36,108 nt of DNA from JAGOUU01 sp964387745 (GCA_964387745.1 CAYLXL010000018.1:1-36108); one strand, 5' to 3'; numbered from the stretch's first letter, positions 16,169 to 25,711 are shown. A program made the numbers and translations. Notes: generated by a model not told the origin, from the letters alone.

Positions 16169-19100
16169 TTACCCACATCTAAGAGCAGGTCGAGTGGCAC
16201 GAGAGGCCTCCTCTAAAATTCTCTTTACTTCAGTATGTCCGTTTTTATCTGCAAGCATTAAAGCTGTATCACCGTTAATATTTCTATGGTCAACCTCAGC
16301 ACCTTTTTCAATAAGTGTTTTTACTACCTTATCAAAGCCCGACATAGCGGCTAAGATTAAAGCTGTGTTTTTATCATGATTTTTATAATTAAGATCTGCA
16401 CCTGCTGTTAAAAGTTCATCTACTACATCAGTCCTTCCATCCTGAGCTGCAACCATTAAAGCTGTAAAACCTGCCTGATTCTCTTGATCAACCAAAGCAC
16501 CTTTTTTTAAAAGTTTTTGTACCACTTTAAGATATCCTTTGCTAGCTGCAACTATTAAAGATGTTAACCCAAAAACTTCTGATTTATTAACATCAGCTTT
16601 AGCTTTTAATAAAGTCTTTACTACTAAAAGACGTCCGTATTGAGCTGCTACCATTAGAGCTGTAATTTTATTACTATTTTGAAAATCAACCTCACAACCT
16701 GCATCCAGAAGTTTACTTACTATATCAGGATTTCCATGCTGAGCTGCAAGATATAAAACCGTATTGCCATTTTTATCTACAAGTTTAAGGTTAGCACCTT
16801 TTGCAATAAGCTTCTCTACTACAGCAACATGCCCATTAAAAGCTGCAAGCATTACAGCTGTAAAGCCTTTGTTATTTTGTTTATTAAGTTCAGCACCTTT
16901 TTTTAACAGTATTTCTACTATGGCACTATGCCCAAAAATAGCTGCAGTCATCAACACTGTAATACCTTCAGTATCCGCTTGATTAATATTAAATCCTGGA
17001 TTCGATAAAATTCTCTGAACCACATCAAGATTCTTCTCCTGAACTGCATACCTCAAAACCACATCCATTGGATTATCAGGAGCATTAGTAACCGCTTGTA
17101 GCATCACGTTACGAACATCAGTAGCATTTGGGATAGGGGATCTTGAACTACCTAAAAATCCAACTGTGTTAAGAACTCCACCTGAATGCTCGGCGCTGAC
17201 TGTAGGTGGTTTGGGTTGTGCTTTAGGTTTTACTGTTTGCTCTGCTTTTTTATCTTTTTTGGCTTGTTCAGCTTCTCTATCTTGCTCTGTTTTTTTCATT
17301 GCTGCTAACAAATCCATCGGATTACATTCACGAGCAGGTAACAATGCCTGGTAATGATTACTCCCGTTATAATACAGAAAAATTGGATGGCCATTAGATT
17401 CACGATTATAAATTTTATAACCTGCCAAGTTTGGATTTTCGATTACAACTATAGGGCGTCCAAGCTTGACTGATAATGCAAAAGTTTCTTCTTGACCACC
17501 CCATTGTGTGCCCCTAACACCATTTAGATATGTATCTCTATCATCCCCTGTTAAAATTCTGGATGCTGGATTACTTTCAAGTTCCTCAGCTGCTAAACTC
17601 CTTAATTCTCGAAATCCAGCTACTTTGTTGCCATTATATTCAGGTCCTGAAAGCATGATAGCATGATAGAAACAATGGCCATCACCCGGGACATTTTGTA
17701 ACACTAAACCATAATTTAATAACAAATCAATTTCTAGAGCACTTTTTTGAGAAAATGACTCTACACGACTAAATCGCTTTATCATAACGACTTGCTCAGG
17801 GCTTAGTTTGCAACCCTTGAAATTATCAGCACCCTTATCATGACTTCTTAAAATAACTAAAGCTTGTTCAGCTTCCTTATTATAATATTTGATTTCATTA
17901 GATTTCTTATCGATCAATACGACCATATGCCCAGAGGCTTGTGCAAAAGTCTCTAGCTCAACATCCCTGTCCTTAACGCTTATTACTACTTTCTCGTCTA
18001 TATATTTACTTCTGGATACTTCTACAGCACTTAACCTTCTTAATCCTTCCTGATCACCTGTGCTTTTACACTTACTCTTACCTCTGCTTTTAACCTCAGG
18101 TAGCTTATTGAAAATCAAAGTCTTCACACTCAATGATTGCTTTAACAAGTTTCCGTTTATTGAAACATTACAACAGGCTAATGCTGCATATATGCTTTGA
18201 AACACTCTAGCATCTTCTAGTGCAGGCAGTTTTCCATGAAGAAAATCAATACTACCAGCTGATGCACCCGCTGCGTCATGTGATTTATCTTTTATATGAG
18301 GTGGCATAGGTTTATCTAACCCATCTTTCTCACCATATTTATCATCACCGCAACGAACTGAATCCAATTCAGATAAAGAGCTTGCATTAACAATCTCACG
18401 AAGAAGTTTGACGTTAAGCCGACTCTTCTTAATACTGTCTATTTTTTCTATAATCTGTTTTATGATGCCGCTTTGTTTTGTTTTTAGAAATTGTTCTATT
18501 TGTCTTTTACCTTCATCAAAAGCACCTGATGATTGTAACAGCCTAAGAACATTTTCATAATTTAATACAGAGGGAGTTAAACTGGTGGATTCAATAGAAA
18601 TTAACGAATCTGGAGCCCTATATTCCTTCTGGCCTATAAGCCGCCTAATAACCTTAATGAATTTTTGTTCACGCTCCCCAACCAATACAACCCCATTTCT
18701 AGCGCGTGTAATAGCCACAAATAAATCTGTTAATCTTTCAACATGCTGTAGTTTCTTTGCTGCTGTAACCTTGTCTTTCGGCTTATGTGCTTTTGTATGC
18801 TTGGCGCTTCCTTCTAGCATCTCTTCAACACCATCATCTTCAGCAAAAACGTCGTACGGTTGCGTAATGAATTTATACAAAACAACATTATCAAATTCAA
18901 GACCTTGCATCTGCTCTGGTAACAAAAATGTACATAATCTTTCTTGGTATTTTCCTAAAAGTTCATCCCTTGTTTTCACATCTTTTGTAATAAAAACAGT
19001 GTTATTATCAACATGCAATTTAGATTCTTGAGCCACATCCAAAAACTCAACACCTACAGAATCTGAAATCAAAGAGTCATCCAAACGTTGACATTCTAGC

Positions 19101-20425
19101 GCTGGAATACAAGCAGATTCAAACTGGCCAGACATAAAAGCACGCTTTAATTCTAGGATTCGATTAGCGAAATCAGCAACAGGCTTACTGTTTCTAAAAT
19201 TTTCTGTCAAATTAATTACTCTTAACTCTTTGAATACTTCTGTTAAATCTTGATAACGAAAATAAAATTTAGCCTGATTAAAATCACCAAACAAAACTAA
19301 TTTCTCAGTAGATAAATGGCTCAATAAACCCAAAGCAGAACAAGGCAAAGATTGCACTTCATCAATTAATATTCTTGTTTGGGCATGTTGCGCTTTAATT
19401 TCATCTGTGAACTTTTCTGGATTTATTTTCTCCAAGCAAGCAATGCGGTTTGTTGCCAAATACCTCAAATAACTCGCATAGAGTGTAAATACTAATTCTC
19501 TTTCCTGCCCTTTTTCATATAAACTTAAATCAACAGACAACTTTTGATAGGACTCAATAACTGCTACCTGCTGCCCTCGACTTAATATTGATTTGAACTC
19601 ATTATACAAAGCTTCTTTAGCTTCCTGAGTACTGAACTGCTTTTTTGCATGTTTGGCTGTATCATCTTGTAATTTAAAATAATCATTAAGCCAAGTACAA
19701 AAAATTGAAAAATCTTCAACCTTTGTATCAGCTTCAAGAATGCCCATGTCTTGATAAAACTGTCTAACACTTCTGAAGGCTACATCATCCTGAATATCTT
19801 CAGCAGCACCATTGCTTCTCTTTACTACCTCGTAGATTCTGCTTTGTTCTTCAGCCAGAGAATCATTTGGACAAAGATATAAAACTTTGTCCCCTGGATT
19901 AAAATTATCCAATAAAAAATGAGCAATACTTGTTTTACCACTTCCTGCTATACCATTAACAAAAACAGGATGTCTATGTCTTAATTCTAATATGTTTTTA
20001 AATGCGTCTTCTTGGTTGTCTGTTAAAAAAATGATTCTTTGAGCTCTATCATGCTCGCGGTCACGTCTATATTCAGTTAAGTCTAGTCCCAATAAATCTA
20101 AGGCTGTTTCTGTTTTGTCACTTACAAGCAGTGAATCAGATTCAGAGGTATCTTTTTGATAAGCATTGTAGAATTTAGTGCATTTATCATAATCATGAGT
20201 CTCCGTAATACCTATAAGAACAAAACTCCCATCTTCTTTTCTAGCTAAAATATATCTTACGGCAGAACCACCTCGAGCCGAATATAAACCATTACTCAAT
20301 TTTTCAAAACAGGCCCCACTTCTAACACCCTGAAATATACCAAGAATTTTCTCTTTATGTTTAGCCAGTAAATCTGCATCGATTGCAGATGATATACTTA
20401 GACGTCTCAAATTATATATTGGCAT
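16169..20425 (-). CDS. RelE-like / UvrD-type helicase / OTU protease / ankyrin-repeat fusion, 1418 aa
   Basis: A four-part protein. Residues 1-95 resemble RelE/ParE toxins (KLSNGLYSARGG, VRYILAR, VLIGITETHDYDK). Residues about 140-610 are an SF1 UvrD-type helicase: Walker A GIAGSGKT (158-165), Walker B IDEVQ (D355-E356), LFGDFNQ, LTENFRNS, EQMQGLEFDNVV and VAITRARN. Residues about 905-1030 are an OTU cysteine protease with DGHCFY (C918) and NHYQAL (H1024). A Lys/Gln linker and nine ankyrin repeats (about 1110-1405) end the chain. OTU domains usually remove ubiquitin and ankyrins bind proteins, so a host target is plausible; the helicase part instead suggests nucleic acid. No signal peptide or membrane segment is visible. 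The ATG at 20425 has only a weak upstream AAGG. RelE-UvrD fusions are known from other bacteria; I know of no fusion with OTU and ankyrins. Confidence 0.9.
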   Translation of the reverse strand: MPIYNLRRLSISSAIDADLLAKHKEKILGIFQGVRSGACFEKLSNGLYSARGGSAVRYILARKEDGSFVLIGITETHDYDKCTKFYNAYQKDTSESDSLLVSDKTETALDLLGLDLTEYRRDREHDRAQRIIFLTDNQEDAFKNILELRHRHPVFVNGIAGSGKTSIAHFLLDNFNPGDKVLYLCPNDSLAEEQSRIYEVVKRSNGAAEDIQDDVAFRSVRQFYQDMGILEADTKVEDFSIFCTWLNDYFKLQDDTAKHAKKQFSTQEAKEALYNEFKSILSRGQQVAVIESYQKLSVDLSLYEKGQERELVFTLYASYLRYLATNRIACLEKINPEKFTDEIKAQHAQTRILIDEVQSLPCSALGLLSHLSTEKLVLFGDFNQAKFYFRYQDLTEVFKELRVINLTENFRNSKPVADFANRILELKRAFMSGQFESACIPALECQRLDDSLISDSVGVEFLDVAQESKLHVDNNTVFITKDVKTRDELLGKYQERLCTFLLPEQMQGLEFDNVVLYKFITQPYDVFAEDDGVEEMLEGSAKHTKAHKPKDKVTAAKKLQHVERLTDLFVAITRARNGVVLVGEREQKFIKVIRRLIGQKEYRAPDSLISIESTSLTPSVLNYENVLRLLQSSGAFDEGKRQIEQFLKTKQSGIIKQIIEKIDSIKKSRLNVKLLREIVNASSLSELDSVRCGDDKYGEKDGLDKPMPPHIKDKSHDAAGASAGSIDFLHGKLPALEDARVFQSIYAALACCNVSINGNLLKQSLSVKTLIFNKLPEVKSRGKSKCKSTGDQEGLRRLSAVEVSRSKYIDEKVVISVKDRDVELETFAQASGHMVVLIDKKSNEIKYYNKEAEQALVILRSHDKGADNFKGCKLSPEQVVMIKRFSRVESFSQKSALEIDLLLNYGLVLQNVPGDGHCFYHAIMLSGPEYNGNKVAGFRELRSLAAEELESNPASRILTGDDRDTYLNGVRGTQWGGQEETFALSVKLGRPIVVIENPNLAGYKIYNRESNGHPIFLYYNGSNHYQALLPARECNPMDLLAAMKKTEQDREAEQAKKDKKAEQTVKPKAQPKPPTVSAEHSGGVLNTVGFLGSSRSPIPNATDVRNVMLQAVTNAPDNPMDVVLRYAVQEKNLDVVQRILSNPGFNINQADTEGITVLMTAAIFGHSAIVEILLKKGAELNKQNNKGFTAVMLAAFNGHVAVVEKLIAKGANLKLVDKNGNTVLYLAAQHGNPDIVSKLLDAGCEVDFQNSNKITALMVAAQYGRLLVVKTLLKAKADVNKSEVFGLTSLIVAASKGYLKVVQKLLKKGALVDQENQAGFTALMVAAQDGRTDVVDELLTAGADLNYKNHDKNTALILAAMSGFDKVVKTLIEKGAEVDHRNINGDTALMLADKNGHTEVKRILEEASRATRPALRCG

Positions 20426-20709
20426 GGCGTTAACCCTTAAACTCTTAAACTTTTAGCATGATAGTTGGATATTCGCATATTATGAATATTATTTGTTAAG
20501 CTTTGCTTAAGAATTTATGAGTTTTTAAAAAAAGCATAAATCGCGTTGGGGTAATTATAACTCTGACAGGTTAAAATCAAGTAGTTACAAAAAAGTGTCA
20601 ATTCTCAAGACTTCTTAAGGTAATCTTAATAATTCTGTATTAGAATTAGCACCAGCTAAAATTGATTTTTATACTCACATAACTTAACTAAAATTTATCT
20701 ACCAACAAT
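20426..20709. promoter_or_regulatory. Divergent intergenic region between the two giant genes
   Basis: This 284-base AT-rich gap must carry the start signals of both large genes. It holds the inverted repeat TTAAGC-TTTG-CTTAAG near 20497 and several TTAAG or CTTAA words (for example ACTCTTAAACTTTTAG and TTCTTAAGGTAATCTTAAT). These could be binding sites or simple AT bias. I could not fix a -35/-10 pair with confidence in either direction, and no ORF is convincing. Confidence 0.35.
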
Positions 20710-23700
20710 ATGCAAGAGTTATTATCTATTAAATTTTCGATTGCGTACGAAACGACGCTAAAGCCGTTCGAGAAAAAACTGATTACAGATTCTATAGACA
20801 GCCTATGTCTTAAGTTGATTCTTCTACAGAAACACCCAAGTTCTAGAGGATTAGGTATTGACCCTGCTATAGCCCCTGCTATTTCGATCGATAGAAAGTA
20901 TTCGCAGATGACTTATGTTGAGCTACAAAATATAATATTAAAAAAAGCCACAATGTTGAATACTTATGTTGCTGGACTTATTTGCGGCCAAGAGCCAGAA
21001 TTAACATCGCCGTTTTTTGATTGTTTTTCATTACCAATTTGTATTTTTCCATTGGAGCACAGCCTTTTCTTATCGCAAATCAAAGATATGATGTTATTCA
21101 ATCCGCTATTCGAGCAATTCGATGTGCGTTTAGTAGGCAGCCAAGTTCTGCTCCATTTATTGCTTACTACTCCCTCGCCTGAGATTGATACTGATATTCA
21201 GCGCCTTATTCAAACATCAGATTTAGACATACAATTTGTAACAAAAAAAGCTGATACATTAAGTGAAGATGAATTTACAGAACTAGCAGATAAAATCGCA
21301 ATCGAAATGGAAAAAATATTATTACTGGGAGTACCCAAGAGGACATTTTTTGTTAATAGAGATACTAAATTTCATACACTTACCTATAGTAAAACTGATA
21401 TAGTTTTGACGACAGTTGCTTTTGGTCCTGATAGTCACTTTAGTAGTAACCATGTTCATTTAGATTTGAGTTCTGGTTCTGTTGTAATGAAGGACATTAG
21501 CGCAGCAAAACATATTTTCGGCAGAACAATTCATATTTATAATCAGGATAATCTAACTATCCCAGCTGCATTAGAACATGCTTTGAAATCTATACTCAGA
21601 GCATTATCCTTAGGGTTTACACTGTCACCGGCTCAAGAAATATTTTTCCTCAGACTAATAGATAACGACAAAGTCGTAAAGATTTTTAACGAAAAGCATT
21701 CTAGTATGATATTCCCTGAATTATATCAACCTCGATTTTCAAGTAAAGACCCTATAAATCTTAAAGAAAGATTAATCCTACCACCTGAGGTTACAAGTGA
21801 TGAGCCATTCGAACCAAAGTTTCCTGTTCGTGGTGTGTTTGCGGTAAAAGACAGAGAAGGCCAAGAATCAAAAGAATCAAAAGAATCAAAAGATACAATA
21901 ACCCCTGCTTCGATACCAGCCGAAGAAGAAGCACAAAGAAAAAGAGAGTCAGCTGCACAAGCTGCCAAACAACAGGCACAACAAAAAATAAAAAAAATAG
22001 AATCTAGTGAAGAAAAATCACGAACAACAATAGCGAGTGAACAATCAGAATCATTCAATAAAATAGCAGCTGCTTCACAAGCTAACAAACAAAGAGCAGA
22101 GAAAGCAGCAAAAAAACGAATAATGGATGAGGAACAGGCAGCTCTAGAACGGGAACGAAAACGAGCTTTATCATTTGCAATCAGAAAACAACGTGATACT
22201 GAAAGGGCAAAGAGATGTTCAAGAAATCTCCAATCAAAACATATGGTTTCTACTGGTACAACATCAACCAATCCGACACATAACCAACAAGAAGAATTTG
22301 ATCATTTAGATGTACGATTGGCTGCATGTCGCTCAATCTCTGAAATAATTGCTCAAACGCAAATCAGTAGTTTCTTGATGAAGCCAGAACCTACAGTTCT
22401 TGATTATCAAAATATACATAAGCATCTGATACATATAACGAAGCAGGCTTGTTGGGAAGTGAGTGTTTTCCATGACCTACCAGATGAATACGATCGCTAC
22501 CAAGAAGATTTTTGTGGACTAATAATTAATATTGAACTAGCGATATCAAAATTAATCTCGCATTACTCTGATAAGTTATCGAGAGAACAAAAGAAAGATT
22601 TCATAAAAAAATACTGTCTTTTTATAAAATACTTGTTGAAAAATAATTGCAATGTTATAAAACATATCATGATGCACAAACATCTAGCTAGACTAAATGA
22701 TATTCTATTAAAATTTAAAATGACTAGCTCAGAAGCAGAAGTACAAGCATCTTATATTCATAGCGCTATAGGAATCATGCTAACTGATACTTATATTAAT
22801 AATCCGGTATCTAAAACCTATATTCACTTCGTCTTTGCGCAAAATAAACCATCAACTGAAATCGTCCAAGTGATTACAAATATACTTGGTTTATTTAGAG
22901 TCGTCGAAGCTTCCGCTGGGATTAAAATAGCTATCTTACTTCTCGCACGTCGCGCGGATACAGCAGAAATAAGTAATCCGGAAATTCTTAAAGAATATGC
23001 GTTAGCATTAGAGCATTTTTTCAGATATCAGTATGAACAAGAAATACGTAAGCCAAGAGAAGCAAAAATCGCTTTAGATTTACGGCAAGTCTATATGGAC
23101 GAACAATTTTTTAGTACTACATGTCAATTATTACTTCCATATACGCCCTCTGTACTTGCAGAGCAACCCCTTCCCACTAATTTTATCACACTAAACGATC
23201 TAAAAGCTTGCGCACTCACACTATTTAGAATTGAGAAAGCTAAAGCTTTAACTCACGTTATTTTTGTTAAAGTTACAGATCTATTTGCACTCTCTCCCAA
23301 TTCAAGCTCCATATATCACAAAATGTTTTATAATTTAGAAGCAGTTCATCTTTTAAATGAGAAGAATATTCTCGAGCTAACAGAGATGAATAATGACTCT
23401 TTTTTATTGCTGGCAAGCGCTGTAGATACATTAATTTCGAAAGCAAAAAAAGCTCATGAAATACATACGTTATTTAACGCTGAAATTTTTGATGTTCTTA
23501 TAAGAAAATTAGCAGATCTAGCTACACTAGATTCTTTATTAACAGCATTAGAACTACCTGAACCCGAGCAAAATGAATATTATTTTACCTTTCTTAAATC
23601 GATTACCCACGACGAAAATAGCACCGAGGCCATCAACAAAGTATCTGAAATATTAGCTCATCTAAAAAATAATTCAGATGCTCAAGCAGCAATTTTGTGT

Positions 23701-23970
23701 AGAGAACTCCTAACCTTACCTCTTAAATTTCATGGGGATTATTTTAAAACAGTAGACTTGATGATGCTAGAGATTTATAAACGAAGAACAATACCTACTG
23801 GTAATCCACCTGCGACAAGCATAGAAATCGGTTCTAGCTGTCACGAGGAAGGCACTGACAATCCTCCTAGAGCTGAGCTATCAAGCGAAGCGGTTACACA
23901 AAAAGAAGGAGTGTCTATAGATACTGATACTCATGATACAGTACCGGCAAGGCTGGTACCTAGGATATAG
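20710..23970 (+). CDS. Large protein with poly(A) polymerase/CCA-type nucleotidyltransferase-like N-terminus, 1086 aa
   Basis: I do not recognise the whole protein. Residues about 138-305 show a nucleotidyltransferase pattern: VGS (142-144), then SDLDIQF with D171 and D173 as candidate metal ligands, and a later acidic strand (KTDIVL, D230). After these, ILRALSLGFTLSP (about 292-304) looks like the RILRALRLAARLGF neck of class II CCA/poly(A) polymerases. A charged linker (about 380-520) contains a 9-base DNA repeat (ESKESKESKD) and Ala/Lys/Gln/Arg coiled coil. The C-terminal ~560 residues are mostly helical and unrecognised. No signal peptide is visible. It is divergent from the helicase-OTU gene. 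The nucleotidyltransferase call is remote and rests on motif spacing; RNA-tailing or a toxin-like NTase role would be speculation. Confidence 0.8.
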   Translation: MQELLSIKFSIAYETTLKPFEKKLITDSIDSLCLKLILLQKHPSSRGLGIDPAIAPAISIDRKYSQMTYVELQNIILKKATMLNTYVAGLICGQEPELTSPFFDCFSLPICIFPLEHSLFLSQIKDMMLFNPLFEQFDVRLVGSQVLLHLLLTTPSPEIDTDIQRLIQTSDLDIQFVTKKADTLSEDEFTELADKIAIEMEKILLLGVPKRTFFVNRDTKFHTLTYSKTDIVLTTVAFGPDSHFSSNHVHLDLSSGSVVMKDISAAKHIFGRTIHIYNQDNLTIPAALEHALKSILRALSLGFTLSPAQEIFFLRLIDNDKVVKIFNEKHSSMIFPELYQPRFSSKDPINLKERLILPPEVTSDEPFEPKFPVRGVFAVKDREGQESKESKESKDTITPASIPAEEEAQRKRESAAQAAKQQAQQKIKKIESSEEKSRTTIASEQSESFNKIAAASQANKQRAEKAAKKRIMDEEQAALERERKRALSFAIRKQRDTERAKRCSRNLQSKHMVSTGTTSTNPTHNQQEEFDHLDVRLAACRSISEIIAQTQISSFLMKPEPTVLDYQNIHKHLIHITKQACWEVSVFHDLPDEYDRYQEDFCGLIINIELAISKLISHYSDKLSREQKKDFIKKYCLFIKYLLKNNCNVIKHIMMHKHLARLNDILLKFKMTSSEAEVQASYIHSAIGIMLTDTYINNPVSKTYIHFVFAQNKPSTEIVQVITNILGLFRVVEASAGIKIAILLLARRADTAEISNPEILKEYALALEHFFRYQYEQEIRKPREAKIALDLRQVYMDEQFFSTTCQLLLPYTPSVLAEQPLPTNFITLNDLKACALTLFRIEKAKALTHVIFVKVTDLFALSPNSSSIYHKMFYNLEAVHLLNEKNILELTEMNNDSFLLLASAVDTLISKAKKAHEIHTLFNAEIFDVLIRKLADLATLDSLLTALELPEPEQNEYYFTFLKSITHDENSTEAINKVSEILAHLKNNSDAQAAILCRELLTLPLKFHGDYFKTVDLMMLEIYKRRTIPTGNPPATSIEIGSSCHEEGTDNPPRAELSSEAVTQKEGVSIDTDTHDTVPARLVPRI

Positions 23971-24006
23971 ATCATCTATAAAATACTGCCGCTGATAAAA
24001 ATCTTT

Positions 24007-24600
24007 TTAGCTCGTACTCTGAGCATCCAATAACTTCTCAATCAAAGCCACCAGCTTTTTACTATCAGGCTTAGTCATCGAGAAAAAATAACTCTGTGGC
24101 TTGCCATTACGATCAATGACATACTTATGAAAGTTCCACTTCGGTGCCGAACCCAAGCCCAATTGATCTGATACCCAAACAAAAAATGGATGAGCATTAT
24201 CCCCGGTCACGGCCACTTTTTTGGTCAAAGGAAAAGTCACACCAAAATTTACTTTACAAAAATCCTTGATTTCCTCATCTGTGCCGGGCTCTTGCTTGCC
24301 AAAGTCATTACTTGGAACGCCAATAATAACGAATCCCTTGTCTTTATAAGTTTGATATAATTTTTCTAAGCCTTCGTATTGTTTAGTAAAGCCACATTTA
24401 GAAGCTGTATTAACGACTAAAATAACTTTGCCAGAAAATTTACTTAAAGGTAAATCCTGCCCATTATTTGCAGTAAAAGAAAAATCATAAGCTGTTTTTA
24501 CCTGATCAGCTGCTGAAGCATGTATCATAAATAATATCCCTGTGAATAATATAAATATTTTAATAACCGATGAATAAATTCTAGCAAATATTATTTTCAT
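24007..24600 (-). CDS. Exported glutathione peroxidase family protein
   Basis: A 197-aa thioredoxin-fold peroxidase. A signal peptide (MKIIFARIYSS then a hydrophobic core ending MIHASA) directs it to the periplasm. Catalytic Cys69 lies in NTASKCGF, the Gln in SNDFGKQEPG and the Trp/Asn in KWNFHKY, completing the GPx tetrad; the active residue is Cys, not Sec. Bacterial members commonly use thioredoxin as reductant. I use the ATG at 24600, since the TTG at 24615 in the same frame lies inside nagZ and would put charged residues before the signal peptide. The start is four bases after the nagZ stop, making this the last gene of the operon. Confidence 0.93.
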   Translation of the reverse strand: MKIIFARIYSSVIKIFILFTGILFMIHASAADQVKTAYDFSFTANNGQDLPLSKFSGKVILVVNTASKCGFTKQYEGLEKLYQTYKDKGFVIIGVPSNDFGKQEPGTDEEIKDFCKVNFGVTFPLTKKVAVTGDNAHPFFVWVSDQLGLGSAPKWNFHKYVIDRNGKPQSYFFSMTKPDSKKLVALIEKLLDAQSTS

Positions 24601-24604
24601 GCTC

Positions 24605-25684
24605 TTAACCCGCAAGCTTTTCTATATTATTTACTGTGCTTTGCCATAACTGCTGTTTACGTAAATCTTCTAGACTCAAGCGATCGTGTAAACGTGCACG
24701 CATTGCATTTAATCTTGCACTATAATCATTACTTGATTGCCATAGAGTATCAGACCAATTGTCCAAAACCTCAATAACTGCTTTTCTGTTATTACAAAGC
24801 AATAATAATTCACAGCCAGATGTCAGTGCAGCATTGACCAAATTAGTATAAGGCTCATGATCTTCGCTACTACAAATTTTTGCACCAGCCATATTAAGAT
24901 CATCGCTAACTATAAGACCTTGGAAGTTCAATTTATCACGCAAGATATCTTGTAACCAGAACTTAGAGAATGTCACCACGTGATTATCAATATTATTGTA
25001 TATAATATGAGAAGTCATAATAGCTTCTAAACCATGTTTGATTAAAACTTTATAAGGCTCTAAATCATGATGATTTATCTCTTTAAAAGAACGACCATCG
25101 ATAGGCGTTTGAAAGTGTGAATCTTCTAACACACCGCCATGCCCTGGGAAATGTTTGCCGACTGCTGCCATGCCTGCAGAATCTAAACCAGCTTTTAAAG
25201 CTAAAGCAAGATTCGAAACTATATCAGCCTTTTTATGCAGCGCGCGTAGTTTTATTATTTTATTATCACTAATATTTAAATCTACCATTGGAGTAAAACT
25301 AAAATCAAAACCCAAGCTTAGTAATTCAGAAGCTAATACCCAGCCAATATTAGTAGCTAAATCTATAGCTTCTGCCGAGCTATATTCATAGAGTTTACCT
25401 AGTTCTGACATAGCAGGGATCACTGTCAAAGGCTGTTTAATCCGCTGTACTGGACCGCCCTCATGATCAATCGAAATCAATAAGCTATTAGAGTTTTTAT
25501 GATTCTTAGCTTTGAGATTTTTTATTTTGTAATTAAGTTCTGTAATCTGCTCTATACTATGATAGTTTCTGCTAAATATAATCACTCCGCAAACTGCAGG
25601 ATGTTCTAATATTTCTTTGTCCTCTTCAGTTAGCTCAAAGCCATCAATACTAATCATGAGCGGCCCAAGATGTTTGTTTTCCAT
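24605..25684 (-). CDS. nagZ: Beta-N-acetylhexosaminidase NagZ (peptidoglycan recycling)
   Basis: A 359-aa GH3 glycosidase of NagZ type (341 aa in E. coli). It should remove GlcNAc from GlcNAc-1,6-anhydromuropeptides in the cytoplasm; no signal peptide is present. Diagnostic segments: SIDHEGGPVQRIK, the KHFPGHG loop that carries the general acid/base His, and VSDDLNMAGA with the nucleophilic Asp. AAAGGA eight bases before the ATG supports the start. It follows the DUF1820 gene by 27 bases and precedes the peroxidase gene by four. Its presence implies an active cell-wall recycling pathway and so a peptidoglycan-bearing cell. Confidence 0.95.
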   Translation of the reverse strand: MENKHLGPLMISIDGFELTEEDKEILEHPAVCGVIIFSRNYHSIEQITELNYKIKNLKAKNHKNSNSLLISIDHEGGPVQRIKQPLTVIPAMSELGKLYEYSSAEAIDLATNIGWVLASELLSLGFDFSFTPMVDLNISDNKIIKLRALHKKADIVSNLALALKAGLDSAGMAAVGKHFPGHGGVLEDSHFQTPIDGRSFKEINHHDLEPYKVLIKHGLEAIMTSHIIYNNIDNHVVTFSKFWLQDILRDKLNFQGLIVSDDLNMAGAKICSSEDHEPYTNLVNAALTSGCELLLLCNNRKAVIEVLDNWSDTLWQSSNDYSARLNAMRARLHDRLSLEDLRKQQLWQSTVNNIEKLAG

Positions 25685-25711
25685 AATTATTGTCCTTTTA
25701 AATATACTAAT

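Noticed and set aside
18585..19031. Plus-strand 148-aa frame inside the helicase gene
   Set aside because: Antisense of conserved helicase motifs, which explain the sequence.
21726..22271. Minus-strand 181-aa frame rich in Ser, Cys and Phe
   Set aside because: Antisense of the Lys/Glu/Arg-rich linker of the large plus-strand gene; no ribosome binding site or domain.
16169..23970. CifA-CifB cytoplasmic-incompatibility operon, because OTU and ankyrin domains occur in some CifB-like proteins
   Set aside because: The two genes are divergent rather than an operon, no PD-(D/E)XK nuclease pair is visible, and the NTase-like partner does not look like CifA.
24007..24600. Selenocysteine glutathione peroxidase
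   Set aside because: The catalytic codon is Cys and no in-frame UGA or SECIS is needed.
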